Assembly (NCBI RefSeq): GCF_025118155.1
Contig: NW_026251393.1
Span: 682,001-746,000, forward strand
DNA: 64,000 bases
Source of the DNA: Cokeromyces recurvatus
Taxonomy: Eukaryota; Mucoromycota; Mucoromycetes; Mucorales; Mucoraceae
Direction of reading: 5' to 3'
Part shown: positions 16,059-28,671 of the stretch, piece by piece
How positions within the stretch are numbered: the first letter of the stretch is position 1
Layout: each line of letters begins with the position of its first letter
Position numbers and translations under genes: made by a program
Notes under the pieces: generated by a model
Told to the model about the DNA's origin: nothing
Seen by the model: only the letters and a program-made list of their open reading frames with translations
The model's database searches: none

Positions 16059-16576
16059 ATGGATTTCTCAAGATTTAATCAAGCTGAACAAGCTCAAATT
16101 GCTGCTATGATTGAGCATAAACAGGTATACATATATATATTTATATATATATACATATATAGAAAAGTTTATTATCTTTCTGACGTGTACAGTGAATATT
16201 TTTAATTTTAATTTAATATACATGTAGATGAAGGATTTTATGAGACTCTATAGCAGCTTGGTTCAACGCTGTTTTGATGACTGTGCTAATGACTTTACAA
16301 GTAAATCTTTGAATGGAAAGGAGGTTAGCAATTAGATTTAAAGATCATGGAGTATATAATTGATTGTGGGGATCTTTTATATATGTATATAGGAAAGTTG
16401 TGTTAATAAATGCGCTGATAAGTTTTTGAAACACTCTGAGAGAGTAGGTTCTCGTTTTGCTGAACTTAGTCAAAATGTAAGCTTATAAATTACATATATT
16501 ATTTTTACTATATAAAAAAAAAAAAAAAAAAAAATACTTAAAATAATTTAATTAGATGGCTCCCCCTGGACAATAA
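16059..16576 (+). CDS. TIM9: Mitochondrial inner-membrane translocase small subunit Tim9
   Basis: Four exons (16059-16124, 16228-16323, 16393-16476, 16556-16576) with clean GT..AG introns sum to 267 nt, 88 residues. The protein starts [20 protein letters not shown] and carries the twin CX3C motif, CFDDC and CVNKC, 19 residues apart inside [23 protein letters not shown].., ending MAPPGQ. This is the standard length and sequence style of Tim9, which pairs with Tim10 as an intermembrane-space chaperone for carrier precursors going to the TIM22 complex. The two Cys pairs are expected to form two disulfides through Mia40. The gene sits tail to tail with the next minus-strand gene, only about 100 bp apart. 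The exons are too short to appear as ORFs. Confidence 0.95.
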
Positions 16577-16675
16577 CATATGAATATGTATATTTTATAG
16601 AATAAAGTTATTATAATTATATTTACATAAATTTAGATAAAATATACATACTACATACAAATTTGTTGGTATAAA

Positions 16676-18178
16676 TTACTTTGAAATAGATGCTTCTTTA
16701 ACAGTTGGCGGTGATAAAGATCTTCTACAAGTTGGACAAGTTGGTTTTGAAACATGATGCTGTATCCAAGAATGTAAGCAATGTCTAATTGGAAGAAAAA
16801 GAAGATTTAATCAAAAGAGAAATGAAATAGGATTCTTTTTTTTTTTACAGATGAAATAAATGGCCACAAGCAAGTTTCTTTGCAGTCTTCATTTTCTCTC
16901 TGCAGATAGCGCAGTCATCATTATAATTTAATAATTCTTCTGCAGAAGCATCAACATATCGATCTCGAACATATGACATAGCTTTCCATCTTTCACGATA
17001 AGTAATAACTTTACTATGCAAGTTCTTTAATACACTTCTTACATTTAAGAATAAGACAATATCGACTAATCCAAATGAAATGCCATGCATCCACTATTTA
17101 AATAGATTTATAAAATTAAGTGTAAGATGTAACTACAACACTTATATTACCATTAATTGTAAATATTGTAATAAAGTACAACCAAGTATAAGTACATCAG
17201 CGCTTAATTCAGTATAATAGTTGATTAATCGTTTACTTTCAAATCCATTTTCTCTCCATTGATCTAATAAGTGCGTTATATATTTAATCAATACTTGTAT
17301 AGTATCCAATACAACTGGTAAAAACTTGAAAGAAGATTAGTTTTAATAGAGTTATAGTTTACTACTACTTTACCTCCAAAGTAAGAAAGGCTATTGAGGT
17401 TGGAAATAAATAAAAAGAGCAGATATACCAAATAATATTACTGACTAATATCATAGATAATAGAAGCGTAATTTTATAATACTCCTTTAAAGATACAAAA
17501 GCTATTGTTGTCAACTTGTATTCTATGTTAATATATACACATCTACTACTATTGTTATTATTATGATTTGTTTACATTATCTAATCTATCTCGACCAAGT
17601 AAACTGAAAATTCGCATAAATCCTAATAAACCAATCCACATGGATAATCGTAATATATGTCTCCATACTGGATCCATCACTGCTCCAATAAATATCACTT
17701 TGAATAATAAAAAGTTTAACATTCGATCATACATGTGCTTATAAGTCAAAGGTTAATTATTGAATAAGTTTTGTCATCATTGCTCTTTACTCACTTGACT
17801 TTCCATTGGCCATAATTCTCCAAATATTAGTTTGATTATCCATCTTCCAAAAAGTATTGATCCACAGATGGCCATGTTCACATGTGCCTATATAAATTAG
17901 AATAATCATAAATAAATAAGTAAGTAAATAAATAAAAATAAAAATAAACCATAACTTTCTACCAATAAACTTATTTTTTGTGATTCGATATGAGAAAAAT
18001 AAGCAAAAAGATAGCTTCTATTACAAACATGATTTTTTGATAATATTGAACCCAAGTCTTTTGAATAGCAACTTGACCAAACGTCCGAGTATAATAAAAA
18101 GGACCGCAACGAAATAACGCAAGCTACTATAAACGTAATACTAGAAATAAAAGTATAATTTGGAATATCGTATTTCAT
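16676..18178 (-). CDS. AMFR/gp78-like RING-type E3 ubiquitin ligase (multi-pass ER membrane)
   Basis: Start at 18178 (MKYDIPNYTFISSITFIVAC), stop at 16676-16678. Several exons encode hydrophobic segments (for example FISSITFIVACVISLRSFLL, VNMAICGSILFGRWI), then NVRSVLKNLHSKVITYRERW, a hydrophilic stretch, and a C3HC4/H2-type RING: CAICREKM, CGHLFHLHC, then CPTCRRSL. The block just before and in the RING (EELLNYNDDCAICREKMKTA) closely follows animal AMFR/gp78 more than Hrd1. Family role: ER-associated degradation, ubiquitylating misfolded or regulated ER proteins with an E2 recruited from the cytosol. The protein ends soon after the RING (PPTVKEASISK), with no CUE or VCP-binding tail seen, unlike animal gp78. 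An Hrd1-type or RNF145-type ligase cannot be excluded. Confidence 0.75.
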
Positions 18179-18304
18179 AAAGAAGAACTAGTTTATTTAC
18201 AAGGTATATTTTTATAAGGTGGGCGGGGAGAAATAAGAGAGAAAAAAAGGAGTGAAAAAAGAAAAAAAAAAAAAAAAATGAATAAATTTTATATACAATA
18301 AATT

Positions 18305-20823
18305 TTAATTTATTTGATAAATAGACTTTAGTATTTCTGAAGCATTTAATTCACTTGATATTATAGGCTTCAATTTTTGCTGTTCTAATTTTTGTCGTTT
18401 CTCTTTTGTTTTATATTCTTTACGACTCATCAACAGTTTTTCAAATAAAGACTCCATAATTAAATCTTGTTGTGTATTCATGGTATCTAAAATATAGGTG
18501 TAAAATAGGATTATTTAAAGTCCTGACTTTATCATTATCATTATACACTTACAGTCACTCATATCAATGCCTTTTCCTTTAGATTGAGCTCCATTACGTG
18601 CTTGGTTTCTACGTTCCATTTCATGCTTCTTTTGTGCTTCGATGCGTTCACGTGTTTGTTTTAATAGCTTCAAATCGTTTTGGCATTTCTGATCGAGCGA
18701 CAAGTTAGTTAGTTAACTTACAATGGCTTTTATTTTATTTTATTTCTTACCTGCCAACTATTAGTAAAGATTTGAAAGATCTTGAAAAACTCGTTAGGTT
18801 GCATCTTTTGTGGATTTTCACCATAAAATGAGACAGATTTTTCATAAGCAACTTCTGACTCTTGTTGTAATTTTTCAATACTATTAAATTTATGAGTTGC
18901 TTCCTTTTGGAACTCTTTTAAAGCTTGAATGAATGAATCATTATCTTCATTAGATAGCATATCAAACTGACTTAGACCCTTTTTCATACTAGAGAATTCA
19001 CTCATTAATTCCGTCTTATTCACTAGAATTTATGTCAATAAAGGGGGGGGAGATATTATTATAAAGATCATTTTGATTATTTGTTCTCTATCTCATTACC
19101 TTTACATGCTTCTTTACAGTATTCTAACTCATCTAAAAATCCAAGAACCTTGGGGAAATTCTTTTCGCTCGTTTCAACGAGGAAATGTAATAAGGTAGTT
19201 GATGTAGATCCTTTTGTGTCAATAATCTAAATTCATTGATAAGTTTTTTTTTCCCTCTATTTTCTTTCAACTAGAATTTCTCATACCTTGTTAATACTTG
19301 AAATCTTAATACCTGCAGCGCCTCCTCTACTAGTGTTCCCATTCATATAATTTCCCAAAACAAGAATCATGTGTAATAATTGTTTAAATCTTTTAGCATT
19401 TTTTAACGAATTTGAAGCTAATAAAATATCCTTTAATTCCTATAATACATAACAAATAAGATACAATAGTTTTTCTTTTTCTTGTAATGTCTTACTTTTT
19501 CTACTCGATATGCTTTGTCCCAAAATGTTACTTTATATAAAAGGCATTGCACACGTAATTTGAATTGTGGTATTTTCATCATCTGTAATGATAGTTTATC
19601 AGGCATTGAAAGTTTTTGTACATCACCTGTATATGATTTTAATTTCTTTTGCTCATCTAGTTGGGGTGCAAATTTTGTCAAACTTTCCAACATGTGTTCT
19701 TCCATCAAAGTCGAATTAAATGATCTCAAATACTCATCTAGCTTATTTATATCTATTTCTTTAGGTAAACTTGTTATGAAAATATTCATCGTGTGAGCCT
19801 TTCGTTCATCTAATAACTCAATCTGATCATCTTGTTTGATTATGTGACGTTTTGTAACAGGTTTCTGGGCAAAGGTCTTTTCAATCGTTGTAAATACATC
19901 AGCCTTTGAGAGTTTAGTGACAATTAATGATTGTGGATCATGTGGATTAAATAATGACACAGCGTCATCAGTCTCATCACTGTTGTCATCATCATCACTT
20001 TCGTCATTCAAATGTTCCCAAATAGTATCACTGAGTTGGCGACGGTTAATCTTTTCCCATTCTACAAACTTAAGCTTTGTTTTGGATTGATGAGAGGGCT
20101 GTTGTTGTTGTTGTTGTGGTGGTGGTGGTGGTAACGATGAGACCCCAGGTACGCCTGGTGGTGGCGGCGGTGGTAACGAGGAAGATACTGTAGGAGGTGG
20201 CGGTGGTGGCGGTGGAAGTGAAGAAGACGTTGAAGGAGGTGGTGGTGGTGGCGGTGGTGGAAGTGAAGAAGATGCTAAAGGAGGAGGTGGTGGTGGCGGC
20301 GGCGGTGGTGGTGGTGGTGGTGCGGCTTCATTTGTTGGAGGAGAAGAAGATGATACTGGCTTAGAAGGCATGGTTGGTATAGGAGGAAGTGGTGGTGGTG
20401 GTGGTGGTGGTGATGATGATAAAGTGTCTATATTAGATGGTATATTGGTTGGTATTAGTTTAGGAGAAGCTGATGGAGGAGTAGGTAGTATTGCAGTAGA
20501 AGAAGAATTAGAATCTTCGTTGACGTTTGATTGAGTCGTTTGTAGTGGAATTCCTAATTCTTGTAAATTAATTGGTTCTAAAGTGGGTGTCTCCGGTAAC
20601 AATTTTAATTTTAAGGCCTTATTAGAGTTACTAGAAGGTGTCTGAGGTATATTTTTAAATTTCTTATCAACATGATTCGGCTTTGAATCTTTATGTTCTT
20701 TCCTTGATACTGACAATGATTTCGATGTAAGTTGTTGCTCAACGCTTTTACTAATTTTTGATTTAATCACTTCAAAGGATTCACTCTTCATTGAAAGTAA
20801 AAAAGTATATGTTAATAGAAAGG

Positions 20824-20854
<31 letters not shown>

Positions 20855-23211
20855 GTGAGGAGGGATTTAGACTTGATAGTCTTATTACTTACTTGAGTGT
20901 TCTTTTCAGTGTTCTTTGAAACTAAAATGCAGACTGTCTCATAGAGTCTTTTTATTTGGTTATCCATTGTCTCCAAAGTTTTTTTATGTTCCTTCTCGAT
21001 ATCATTAAGCCTTTGTTGTAATACAGCATTTGTTTGATTAGCAACGCGTAAACCACGCTCTAATGCTTCATTCTTTAATCGATATTTTCCAACAAGGCCA
21101 TCTATTGTAATAGTTCATTATTAAATAAATAAATAAGTATCACAATATACAAAAACTTATACCTGCTTTTAAATCTAATTGAATTTTTAATTCTGCTTCT
21201 CTTTCAAGAGCCTTAGCAGCTATTTCCCTTGCTTCATCAGCTTCTTGCAGGGCCATTTCTAATTCATCTTCTTCTGCAAATTTGGATATCAAATCCTTTA
21301 CTGTCATACCATAAACATGTGAGAAAGAGTTATTTGAATGACCATTTCTATCAAGCGTGATTTGTGAGACAAAATGTTCTACAAGTTGGTAATATCGATT
21401 TCGTGTCTCTGGAGAATCCGACTGAATCAGTGATAATTGTAGTAATATAGATTGTAGATGATCATATGCTCTAGTGCCTCTTATAGTGGAAGCTAATTTA
21501 TCTAAAATTTCTGTTGGTTCTTCTGTACCATTTCCTTGAACCATATGAGCTATAGCATCACTATCCTCTAACTCTTTAAATTCCTCTAATTTTAAATTAA
21601 TGAGTTCGTTATTGAAGGATTGCATTTTTTCAAAAATTTGGGCAAGCCCTGCTTGATAAAGTTGATTTCGTAAGATTATTCGATCATCCTTATCTTCCAC
21701 TGTATCTGGATCTACAATAGCTAGAATTAATAAAAGGTTTGCTAGCTTTTTTTTTTTTGTGAGAATAATGGGAAGGGAAAGACAAAGATGTTAAAACTAT
21801 ATTTCGTATGCGTTATATATATTGTATCTATAAAGTAATACTTTACTGCATGTTCCATAATGGGTATATCAGAATTATTTTTCGAAACTATTTGTCGAAC
21901 ATCCATACTAGCTCCTACAATTGTTCCCATTTTCCCTCTTCCGTCCAAGATAAGACATAGTTTCCTTAGCCATGAATCAAAACGACCATAATCATTTCTA
22001 GTTTTTTTGATCGTATCCATGCCCTGTAGAACCATGTTATGCCCCTTAGGTTGTTCAAAATAGCACATAAATGTTAATGCATCACAAACAAGTCTTTGTA
22101 TTGGCAAAGAAGGTGATAAAATAGATTGAGTTAAGGTGATAATATAACTTGGCTCACTAATAACTTGTTGAATACCATACTATAGATGTGGAAAGGGGGT
22201 GAGGAGTTTTTTTTTTTTATATAACATGATACGTTATAAAATATCAGACAATATATACATACATAATTATTAAATAACTGTCGTAGACATTTGATTATCT
22301 CAAGTTCTAGTTGACAATCTCGTTGATTTCTATAAAATATATAAATACATATATTAAAGTTTCCATTTATTGTACTTTCATTTACCTATTGTCATTCTTA
22401 TTGATATATGATAGCTCTTCAAATAAACTATTAATACCATCTTGTTCGATAAATTCCTGAACCCATCTAATTAATAATAAATAAATAAAAAATATTATGT
22501 AGGCATAGGTTTATTTTGTACCTGATAGGCATTGTCCTTAATCTAACAGAAAGATCGGAAACTAACTTTGAACGAACTTGGGATTTTGATTCTCTTCTAG
22601 TGAATGATTTTATATAATAATTAGGTGTTAATAAATAATCTGATGATGATGTGGATGATATGGACGAAAATTCATTCGCTGTAATGGTGCTATTTTGACT
22701 ATGATTACTATTATAACTATTAGTGTTGTTATTGCTGTTATTATTGTTATTATAAGCAGTAATAGCAGAGGTTCGATTATTTGGATTCTTTTTACTAACA
22801 ACTGTTCCCATAGATATTAAAGCGCTTTCATTACAAAGAATAAACCATTTCTTTTCTGGCGTTAATTCCCTAACATTTGCATCGTTAATATTGATATCTA
22901 GTCGTGACTATGTAAAGTGAGGATGGTATTAGTTGACTGTAAAGCAATTATATACAATAATATATATAGATATATATATTTCTCTTTTGAAAGTGTAATA
23001 TGTACGGCTACTTCCTCGAATAGTCGATCAATTTCTTCATTTGATGGCTTGCTTTTTTTACTATCGCTGCTAATAATAGATGTAGATGATGATGATACTA
23101 TGAATAAAATAGTCAATAAAGTAAACGTAAATAAAAGAAGTTTTGATATTTACAATATTTATTTGATTTTGAATCTGATGAATTCTTTTTTTTATTTCGA
23201 AAAATTGCCAT
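18305..23211 (-). CDS. Diaphanous-related formin (Bni1/SepA-like)
   Basis: Start at 23211 (MAIFRNKKKNSSDSKS), stop at 18305-18307; many introns. In order: N-terminal Rho-GTPase-binding/FH3 region (NDANVRELTPEKKWF, LSVRLRTMPIR, then VCDALTFMCYFEQPKGHNMV near 22030-22090), helical dimerisation/coiled-coil segments (about 20890-21700), a proline-rich FH1 made of repeated runs of 6-14 prolines (about 20100-20420), an FH2 domain beginning KLKFVEWEKINRRQLSDTIW and running through MDKGLSQF-type helices to about 18500, and a short C-terminal tail (MESLFEKLLMSRKEYK) placed like the DAD autoinhibitory motif. Function: Rho-activated nucleation and elongation of unbranched actin for polarised hyphal growth and septation; FH1 recruits profilin-actin. 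The gene model is complete in outline, but single exon ends were not all verified. Confidence 0.88.
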
Positions 23212-23818
23212 TAAATGAACAGTAAACAAAAAAGAACAAATAAAAAAAAAAAGGGAAATAAGCAACAGTAAAATAATAATTTTTTGTGTTGTATATAAAG
23301 ATACAATATTTCCTTATTTGGCAGAGACAAAACAATAATTAATTCTGGTACATTTCGTTTTTTTTTTTCTTTTACAAAACCTAAGAATATATAATATTAA
23401 TATATGTACTAAAGGATCATATACTTGTAGTAAAAGAATAAGAAACAAGCCTCTCTACATTGTTAAAATAAAAATGTAGATAATTGAGGCTGTATTATGT
23501 AAACCTCTTTTTTTTAAAAAAAAAAAATCATATGTAAAATTAGATGCAATTTGTTGTATTTTTTTTGACACTTGTTTGTAATACTTTGAAACGTATTACA
23601 GCATATGCTGCATATCTTTATATATGCATAAGTAAATAGCTGTATAATGTTATCAAAAGCTTGTTTATTGCTGCGATATTCTATTGGCTATGAATTTCAA
23701 TACTTATCGGGAAAGATTTCATCCACTAAAAAAGAAAAAAAAAAATATATTTTTGTCTTGTAATCTATCTTGAATTCTTTTTTTTTTTTTTTCTGTAATT
23801 TTTTTTTTTTTATCTGAA
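23212..23818. promoter_or_regulatory. Shared divergent upstream region (formin / Reg1-like)
   Basis: A 607-bp head-to-head spacer between the formin start (minus) and the Reg1-like start (plus). It is T/A-rich with CT-rich runs immediately upstream of the plus-strand ATG (23770-23812). No specific transcription-factor site can be asserted. The two genes could share regulation, which is inference from layout only. Confidence 0.45.
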
Positions 23819-24123
23819 ATGTTAACAAAAAAACATGCCTTAGATGATGACTTTGAGTCACCTAGAAATGTAATAATAGAAAGTAATGTGGATTATTTAT
23901 CTTACAAGTTTGATGAAATGGATCTTGCTGCTTCTTGGCGTGTATTAACAAAACAAAAACTAACAATTGTAAATGGTATTCGACTTGAAAATGCTTCGTG
24001 GAGGACTTGGGCTAAACAAAGAAACAATTTAAAGACTATCAGTCCGGAAACATTGAATTGGTAAAGAGAGAAAAAAAATATATATATAACATAATAATTA
24101 CTTCATTGATATATGTGTGTTCC

Positions 24124-24163
<40 letters not shown>

Positions 24164-24327
24164 CTCACATGAGTTACGGTTTTATTAGGTTAAAAGATAG
24201 TGATGTGACGTGGCTTTATGGTCCTTTACATACAGTCATTAAAAATATGGATGATGAAGACCGTTATGCTAAACCAAAAGTATCTGCTCCAGAAGATACA
24301 TTAGGTTTAATGACAACTTCCGCACAA

Positions 24328-24371
<44 letters not shown>

Positions 24372-25692
24372 GCAGAATTTGGCTACATCAAAAGAATTAA
24401 GTGATAGTCAAATTACAACATCATCTACTGAAAATACTGTAGTTAAATCTTCTTCCTCTATTTCCTCTGCTCCTACAACAATGGGTACACCTAATTCAGA
24501 TTCAAATAGGCCTAATGCCTCTCCTCTTCAAAAACCACTCAAGTCTGCTCTGAAAAAAGTTACCATGTCAGATTTATTAAAAAGATCAGCTTCGGAATTA
24601 CAATTAAATTCCAAGTTATCAAACGGTATATCGCTATCAGAAGCTAATCAACAGCTTGGCGCCTTCTCACCTGCTGTTATCGCCAGTCATCGTCAACCCA
24701 AGTTGCGATTTAATCAATATGTTGAACAATGCATTGCTTTGTCAGCTGACACTAGTAGTAGTAAAAAAAAAAGTTCTCGTGTGAGACTGACGGAATTGAA
24801 TGATATTAGAAGAGATAAAGAGGATGAGGACACTACATCGTCCTCTGCAGCTGAAACTTCAGATGATGATGATGACTACGATCCTGGAGAAGATTCAGAT
24901 GCAGGCAGTATTCTTATGATGCGTAGTTCTCGACCTCATAAAGTAAGATCATCCATTAAAAAAATCGAACCTACTCTATTGAAAACAAATTCACGATCGG
25001 ATCAGGACTCAAGTGATGATGACTCTAATTCGGATGAAACATCCGATGATGATTTAATTATCCCTACTACCTCGTCTAATAATGCTTATCAATATGTACA
25101 TAAATATCGTCGTAATAGTAAAAGTAGTCTTAATCATAATCGTAGAAAATCTTCCAATGTTGACACATGGGATGCAGAAAGTGCCGATTCGGATGCTCTT
25201 GTCCAACATATTATTCAAGTGTCAAAAGGTAAAAGGCCATTAGGGCCTAGAGACCCAGCAGCCGATCGTATGCCTACTCAACCCAATGTCAGCTATGATA
25301 ATGGTTACATTAGTACGGATGGGGGTATGCCACCTACGAAATCGGATTATGATTACGAGTTTGATGACGATGATTGGGATACACATAGTGAACATGCAGA
25401 AGATGTTCCATACGCTTTTATAACTGAGGAATATCCACCTATTGCGCCTGCTCCCCCAGTTGGATGTCAAATTTGTAAGGCGCCTGTTAATAACGAGCCT
25501 GTCTTGCCTGCTGTGAAACCTAAGGTTGAAAGATGTGTAAGTGATACAAAAGCAACAGATGATATCTATCATACTCAACAGCAATATGATAGCAGTAATA
25601 ACGATGGAAGTAATAACAATAACTCGACATTCTTTAGTAGTATTGCTCATTGGGCTTCTTCTCATCTTTGGCCAGCAGATAAATCTAATTAA
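23819..25692 (+). CDS. Reg1-like protein phosphatase 1 regulatory subunit (DUF1752 domain)
   Basis: Two exons, 23819-24060 and 24189-25692, sum to 1746 nt, 581 residues. The N-terminal block SWRVLTKQKLTIVNGIRLEN, followed by ASWRTWAKQR and TLNWLKDSDVTWLYGPL across the intron, is the fungal DUF1752 (GATA-type N-terminal) signature. A CAG/CAA-coded polyQ tract (about 17 Gln, 24325-24375) comes next, then serine-rich linker, KPLKSALKKVTMSDLL, PKLRFNQYVEQCIAL (contains a KLRF PP1-docking-type motif) and long acidic Asp/Ser runs. Reg1/Reg2-type proteins direct the PP1 catalytic subunit in glucose repression; the arginine-phenylalanine block RFNQYVEQCIAL is what links this protein to them. The intron carries a 37-nt A run (24125-24161). 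The Reg1 assignment is by domain style; exact pathway is inference. Confidence 0.78.
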
Positions 25693-26230
25693 CAAAATAC
25701 AGAAAGAAAAGTTGTATAATAACAAAATCCATGATAGAATCTATATAAATATGTCCATTCCTTTTTTCTTTTCTTTTTTTTTTCCCCTTTTACATTATAT
25801 TATAAAACATGTACCTAAATAATATTCATATAACAACATCATTTCTTTTTTACTTGTACAGCTCATGTCAATAAAAAAACAAAAAACAAAAAACAAATAA
25901 AATTTTATATATATAGAAGCTTGAATATAAACTATTATCAGTTCCCTGACATTCAGTTGTTAGACGTATTTTATAAGAAAATTGTTTAAATATTGTTTAA
26001 TAATCTACAAATATATTAAGCTTAGTGCGTAATCCTACAACTATAAATAATCAAATAGAACAATTTATCCTGTCACTATGTGAATGTATAATGTTTTATG
26101 CCTTGCAAAATTTGGAATTCATAAGTTAAACCGTGGAGACCAGTCACAATAGATATCTCTTTTACTTTTTTTTTTTTTTTTCTTTTTTCGGTTTTCTTTT
26201 TATTAGTTCAGAAAATTTAATCAAGACATT
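25693..26230. other. Intergenic region
   Basis: 538 bp between two plus-strand genes, holding the 3' end of the Reg1-like transcript and the upstream region of the SCI1-like gene. It has T-rich runs at 25758-25792 and 26161-26190, and an AATAAA at about 25896. No gene seen. Confidence 0.45.
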
Positions 26231-27463
26231 ATGGGATCATCAGAAGATAAATCGAGACACTCATCATCTTATTCTGAACGCCGATCACGAAGACGTTCTC
26301 ATTCACCACACAAAAGAAATAGACATGATAGTCATTCAAGGTCTCCTAGTCGAGAGCGCTCAAGTAGACGACATGATAAAAATGATTACAAACATCGTTC
26401 TTCAACAAGAAATCGGAGCAGAAGTTGTGAATCAAAACATCGTCATCATCGTCGTCATCATCGTTCTAGAGATAGAAAAAGACGCTCTTCTTCAACATCA
26501 TCATCATCATCATCATCAAGTTCTTCGGATGATGATAGGAAACGAAGAGAGCATAAAAGACATAAAAAGTCCAAAGTAAATATAACCAACACATAATATA
26601 TACATATATATACACATCTTAAATTAATTTAATAATTAGAAAAAATCAAGAAAACATAAAAAAGTTGGTGATGAATGGGGTAAATATGGAATTATTCACG
26701 AAGCAGAGTAAATATGTACATTATAAACATTTCGAACTTTATTTTGAATTAACTTTTTTTTTTAATATATACAGTATATTCACTAAAGAACCAGTATGTT
26801 GATTTTTTAAGTTGAATGAAAACTCAAATAAAAAAATATTTATACAGACGTAAAAAAAAAAAAAAAAAAAAAAATAGGAATTTCAGGCCTGGTTAATTGA
26901 AGTTAAGAATGCAAACGTCGAAACACTCCATAATAATAAACGTAAAGAAATGTTTATTGAATTCATGGAAGATTATAACACAGCCACTATGCCACATGAA
27001 AAGTAATGTACATTATATAATAATTATATACATATTATAATTATTCATTTTTTCTTTAATAATAAACACTATTTATTACAGGTTTTATGATCTTAATAAG
27101 TGGGAAAGACGCCAAGAGTTCATTAGAATGGGTGGAGATCCTATGGCTACAACCGATGTTTTTGATTTTAGAAAAGACGAAGAAAATCTAAGGCAATTAT
27201 CTTTATTTCTATATCAAAATTACAATTGTAATATAACACACCTTTTTATTAATATTATTATTATTATTAGAATGCATCATCGCCAGAAGGCTAGAGCAGC
27301 AGCAGCATCTCGTCAGCCAGCATTGCAATTGTCGGAAGAACAAATCAAAGAGCTTACTCGAGTTAACAGGGAGCGAGTTGAAGCTGATCGTATGCGCAAA
27401 ATGGGTTTAAAACCTAAAGAAGGTATGGGTGTTCGTTATGAAGAATATACTGGTGAATTTTAA
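26231..27463 (+). CDS. SCI1-like RS-domain nuclear protein
   Basis: Six exons (26231-26575, 26640-26707, 26775-26793, 26878-27002, 27082-27192, 27271-27463) sum to 861 nt, 286 residues. The first exon is an Arg/Ser/His-rich low-complexity region (RSRRRSHSPHK, RSRDRKRRSS, a run of Ser codons). The conserved part follows: DEWGKYGIIHEADIF, EFQAWLIEVKNANVE, FIEFMEDYNTATMPHEKFYD and a C-terminal RVEADRMRKMGLKP. This pattern (W-G-K-Y-G-I, F-x-x-W-L-x-E-V, E-D-Y-N-T-A-T-x-P-H-x-K) matches the style cell-cycle inhibitor 1 family, nuclear RS-rich proteins linked to splicing or cell-cycle control in plants and of unclear role in fungi. Intron 5 uses a GC..AG pair (27193-27270), the only phase-consistent choice found. 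Exon 3 is only 19 nt. Confidence 0.78.
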
Positions 27464-28194
27464 AAAAAAAAATCAAAAAATCAGAAAAAAAAGTGTAATG
27501 TCTATATTAAAATGTCAATAAATAAATAAAAGACAGTTGATAAAAAGGTCCAAGTCAATGAGATTTAACAATAGTTGCTGTAAAAGTTGATTATTTTAAT
27601 TAAAATTTTAAGCTATGGGTATTTATACATAAATGATGCATGATGGTATGGAGAAAATAGAAAAGTATGTGTTATGATAAATAATATTATACAATATTAT
27701 ACTATGAGGAATATACAAAAAAAAAAAAGGGTAATGATTTATAATTGCCGCTACGTTTGAATTTAATGATGACTATAATATATTTTTTGTGAGATTCAGT
27801 AATAATTATTATAGCAGCCCGATTCAACTCTCTGTCGTTAACCGACAATTAAAATAGTCTTTTTTTTTTAAAAAAAAAAAATTTCAAGTTAAAACTTGTT
27901 TGATCTCTTCTTTATTTCTATCAAACAATAATTGTATTTATATTAAATAAATAGATGATAAAATATTATATAATCTATGAATATGTTCCAATAGAATAAA
28001 ATAGAATATAAACAAATATTAAAACAAGTTTTAACCTTTAAGAAGTACCTACGTGTCAGTTTGTTTCATTTCTGTCCCTATTTTGCGTATTATTAGTTTG
28101 TTATTGGTTAGCAGCTTAAATTTCCTTTTTTTTTCGTTTTGCCTCTTTCCCTAAGCGAGCGTGCTACAACCATACTTCAATTTTTTTTATCAGA
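27464..28194. other. Intergenic region with small inverted repeats
   Basis: No ORF. A 14-nt inverted repeat, GTTAAAACTTGTTT at 27888-27901 and its complement at 28022-28035, brackets about 120 bp of AT-rich sequence. A separate GTTTGAT/ATCAAAC pair lies near 27899-27926. The region could be a small non-autonomous element or chance. A C/T-rich stretch precedes the possible exon at 28195. Confidence 0.35.
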
Positions 28195-28248
28195 ATGTCT
28201 TCAATAGCAGGTTCAATAAAATATGAAAAAATAAACTCTTATTTAAAG
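28195..28248 (+). CDS. Possible first exon of an unidentified small gene
   Basis: A short open segment MSSIAGSIKYEKINSYLK lies downstream of a CT-rich leader and is followed at once by a good GTAAAG donor. Candidate acceptors follow near 28318, but none extends into a recognisable protein. It could be the 5' end of a tiny gene or a remnant. Function unknown; called only because the leader, ATG and donor look gene-like. Confidence 0.22.
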
Positions 28249-28600
28249 GTAAAGTAAAGTTGGTTCAGGCCTTTAAGCGTATTTGTAAATAAAGGTAGCC
28301 TGTGAAAAGATTTTTTTAGTGCTCAAAAAGAGTATCTATCTAAAACCCGAATAATAATATAACTTATAGTAATCTCCATTATACTAACATAACTGTATAT
28401 AAAAAATTAATAAAACATAATACAATGGCAATAACCTTTTAAAGAAGAAATGAGAAGAGGTAGGGTACGATTCAAGAAAGTTTGTAAAATATTGGGTGTC
28501 TGTAGGAGGAACAAGGAGCTTCCAATGTTCTAATTGGCTTCTGAGTTTTAATTGAAATTTTATATGCTATCACAATTATTATGGTTTCAGAAATCAATAA

Positions 28601-28671
28601 GCGCGGTTGGTTAAGTGGTATAATCTTCGCCTGCCACGCGAAGGGCCGGGGTTCGATTCCCCGACCGCGCA
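28601..28671 (+). tRNA. tRNA-Gly (anticodon GCC)
   Basis: A 71-nt cloverleaf: acceptor stem GCGCGGT pairs with ACCGCGC, discriminator A at 28671. The D arm holds GGTTAAGTGGT, and the anticodon loop CTGCCAC presents GCC, read as Gly for GGC/GGU codons. The T arm is CCGGG-GTTCGAT-CCCCG-like (GGTTCGATTCC, B box) and intact. No intron. T-rich sequence begins 10 nt downstream and should end RNA polymerase III transcription. It has the highest GC content in its neighbourhood. Confidence 0.97.

Noticed and set aside
25240..25725. 161-codon minus-strand ORF opposite the Reg1-like gene
   Set aside because: It is the antisense of a well-supported coding exon and has no recognisable domain.
26133..26579. 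Plus-strand ORF with a His run overlapping the SCI1-like first exon
   Set aside because: Alternative frame of the Arg/Ser-rich repeat; the other frame connects to conserved exons and this one does not.
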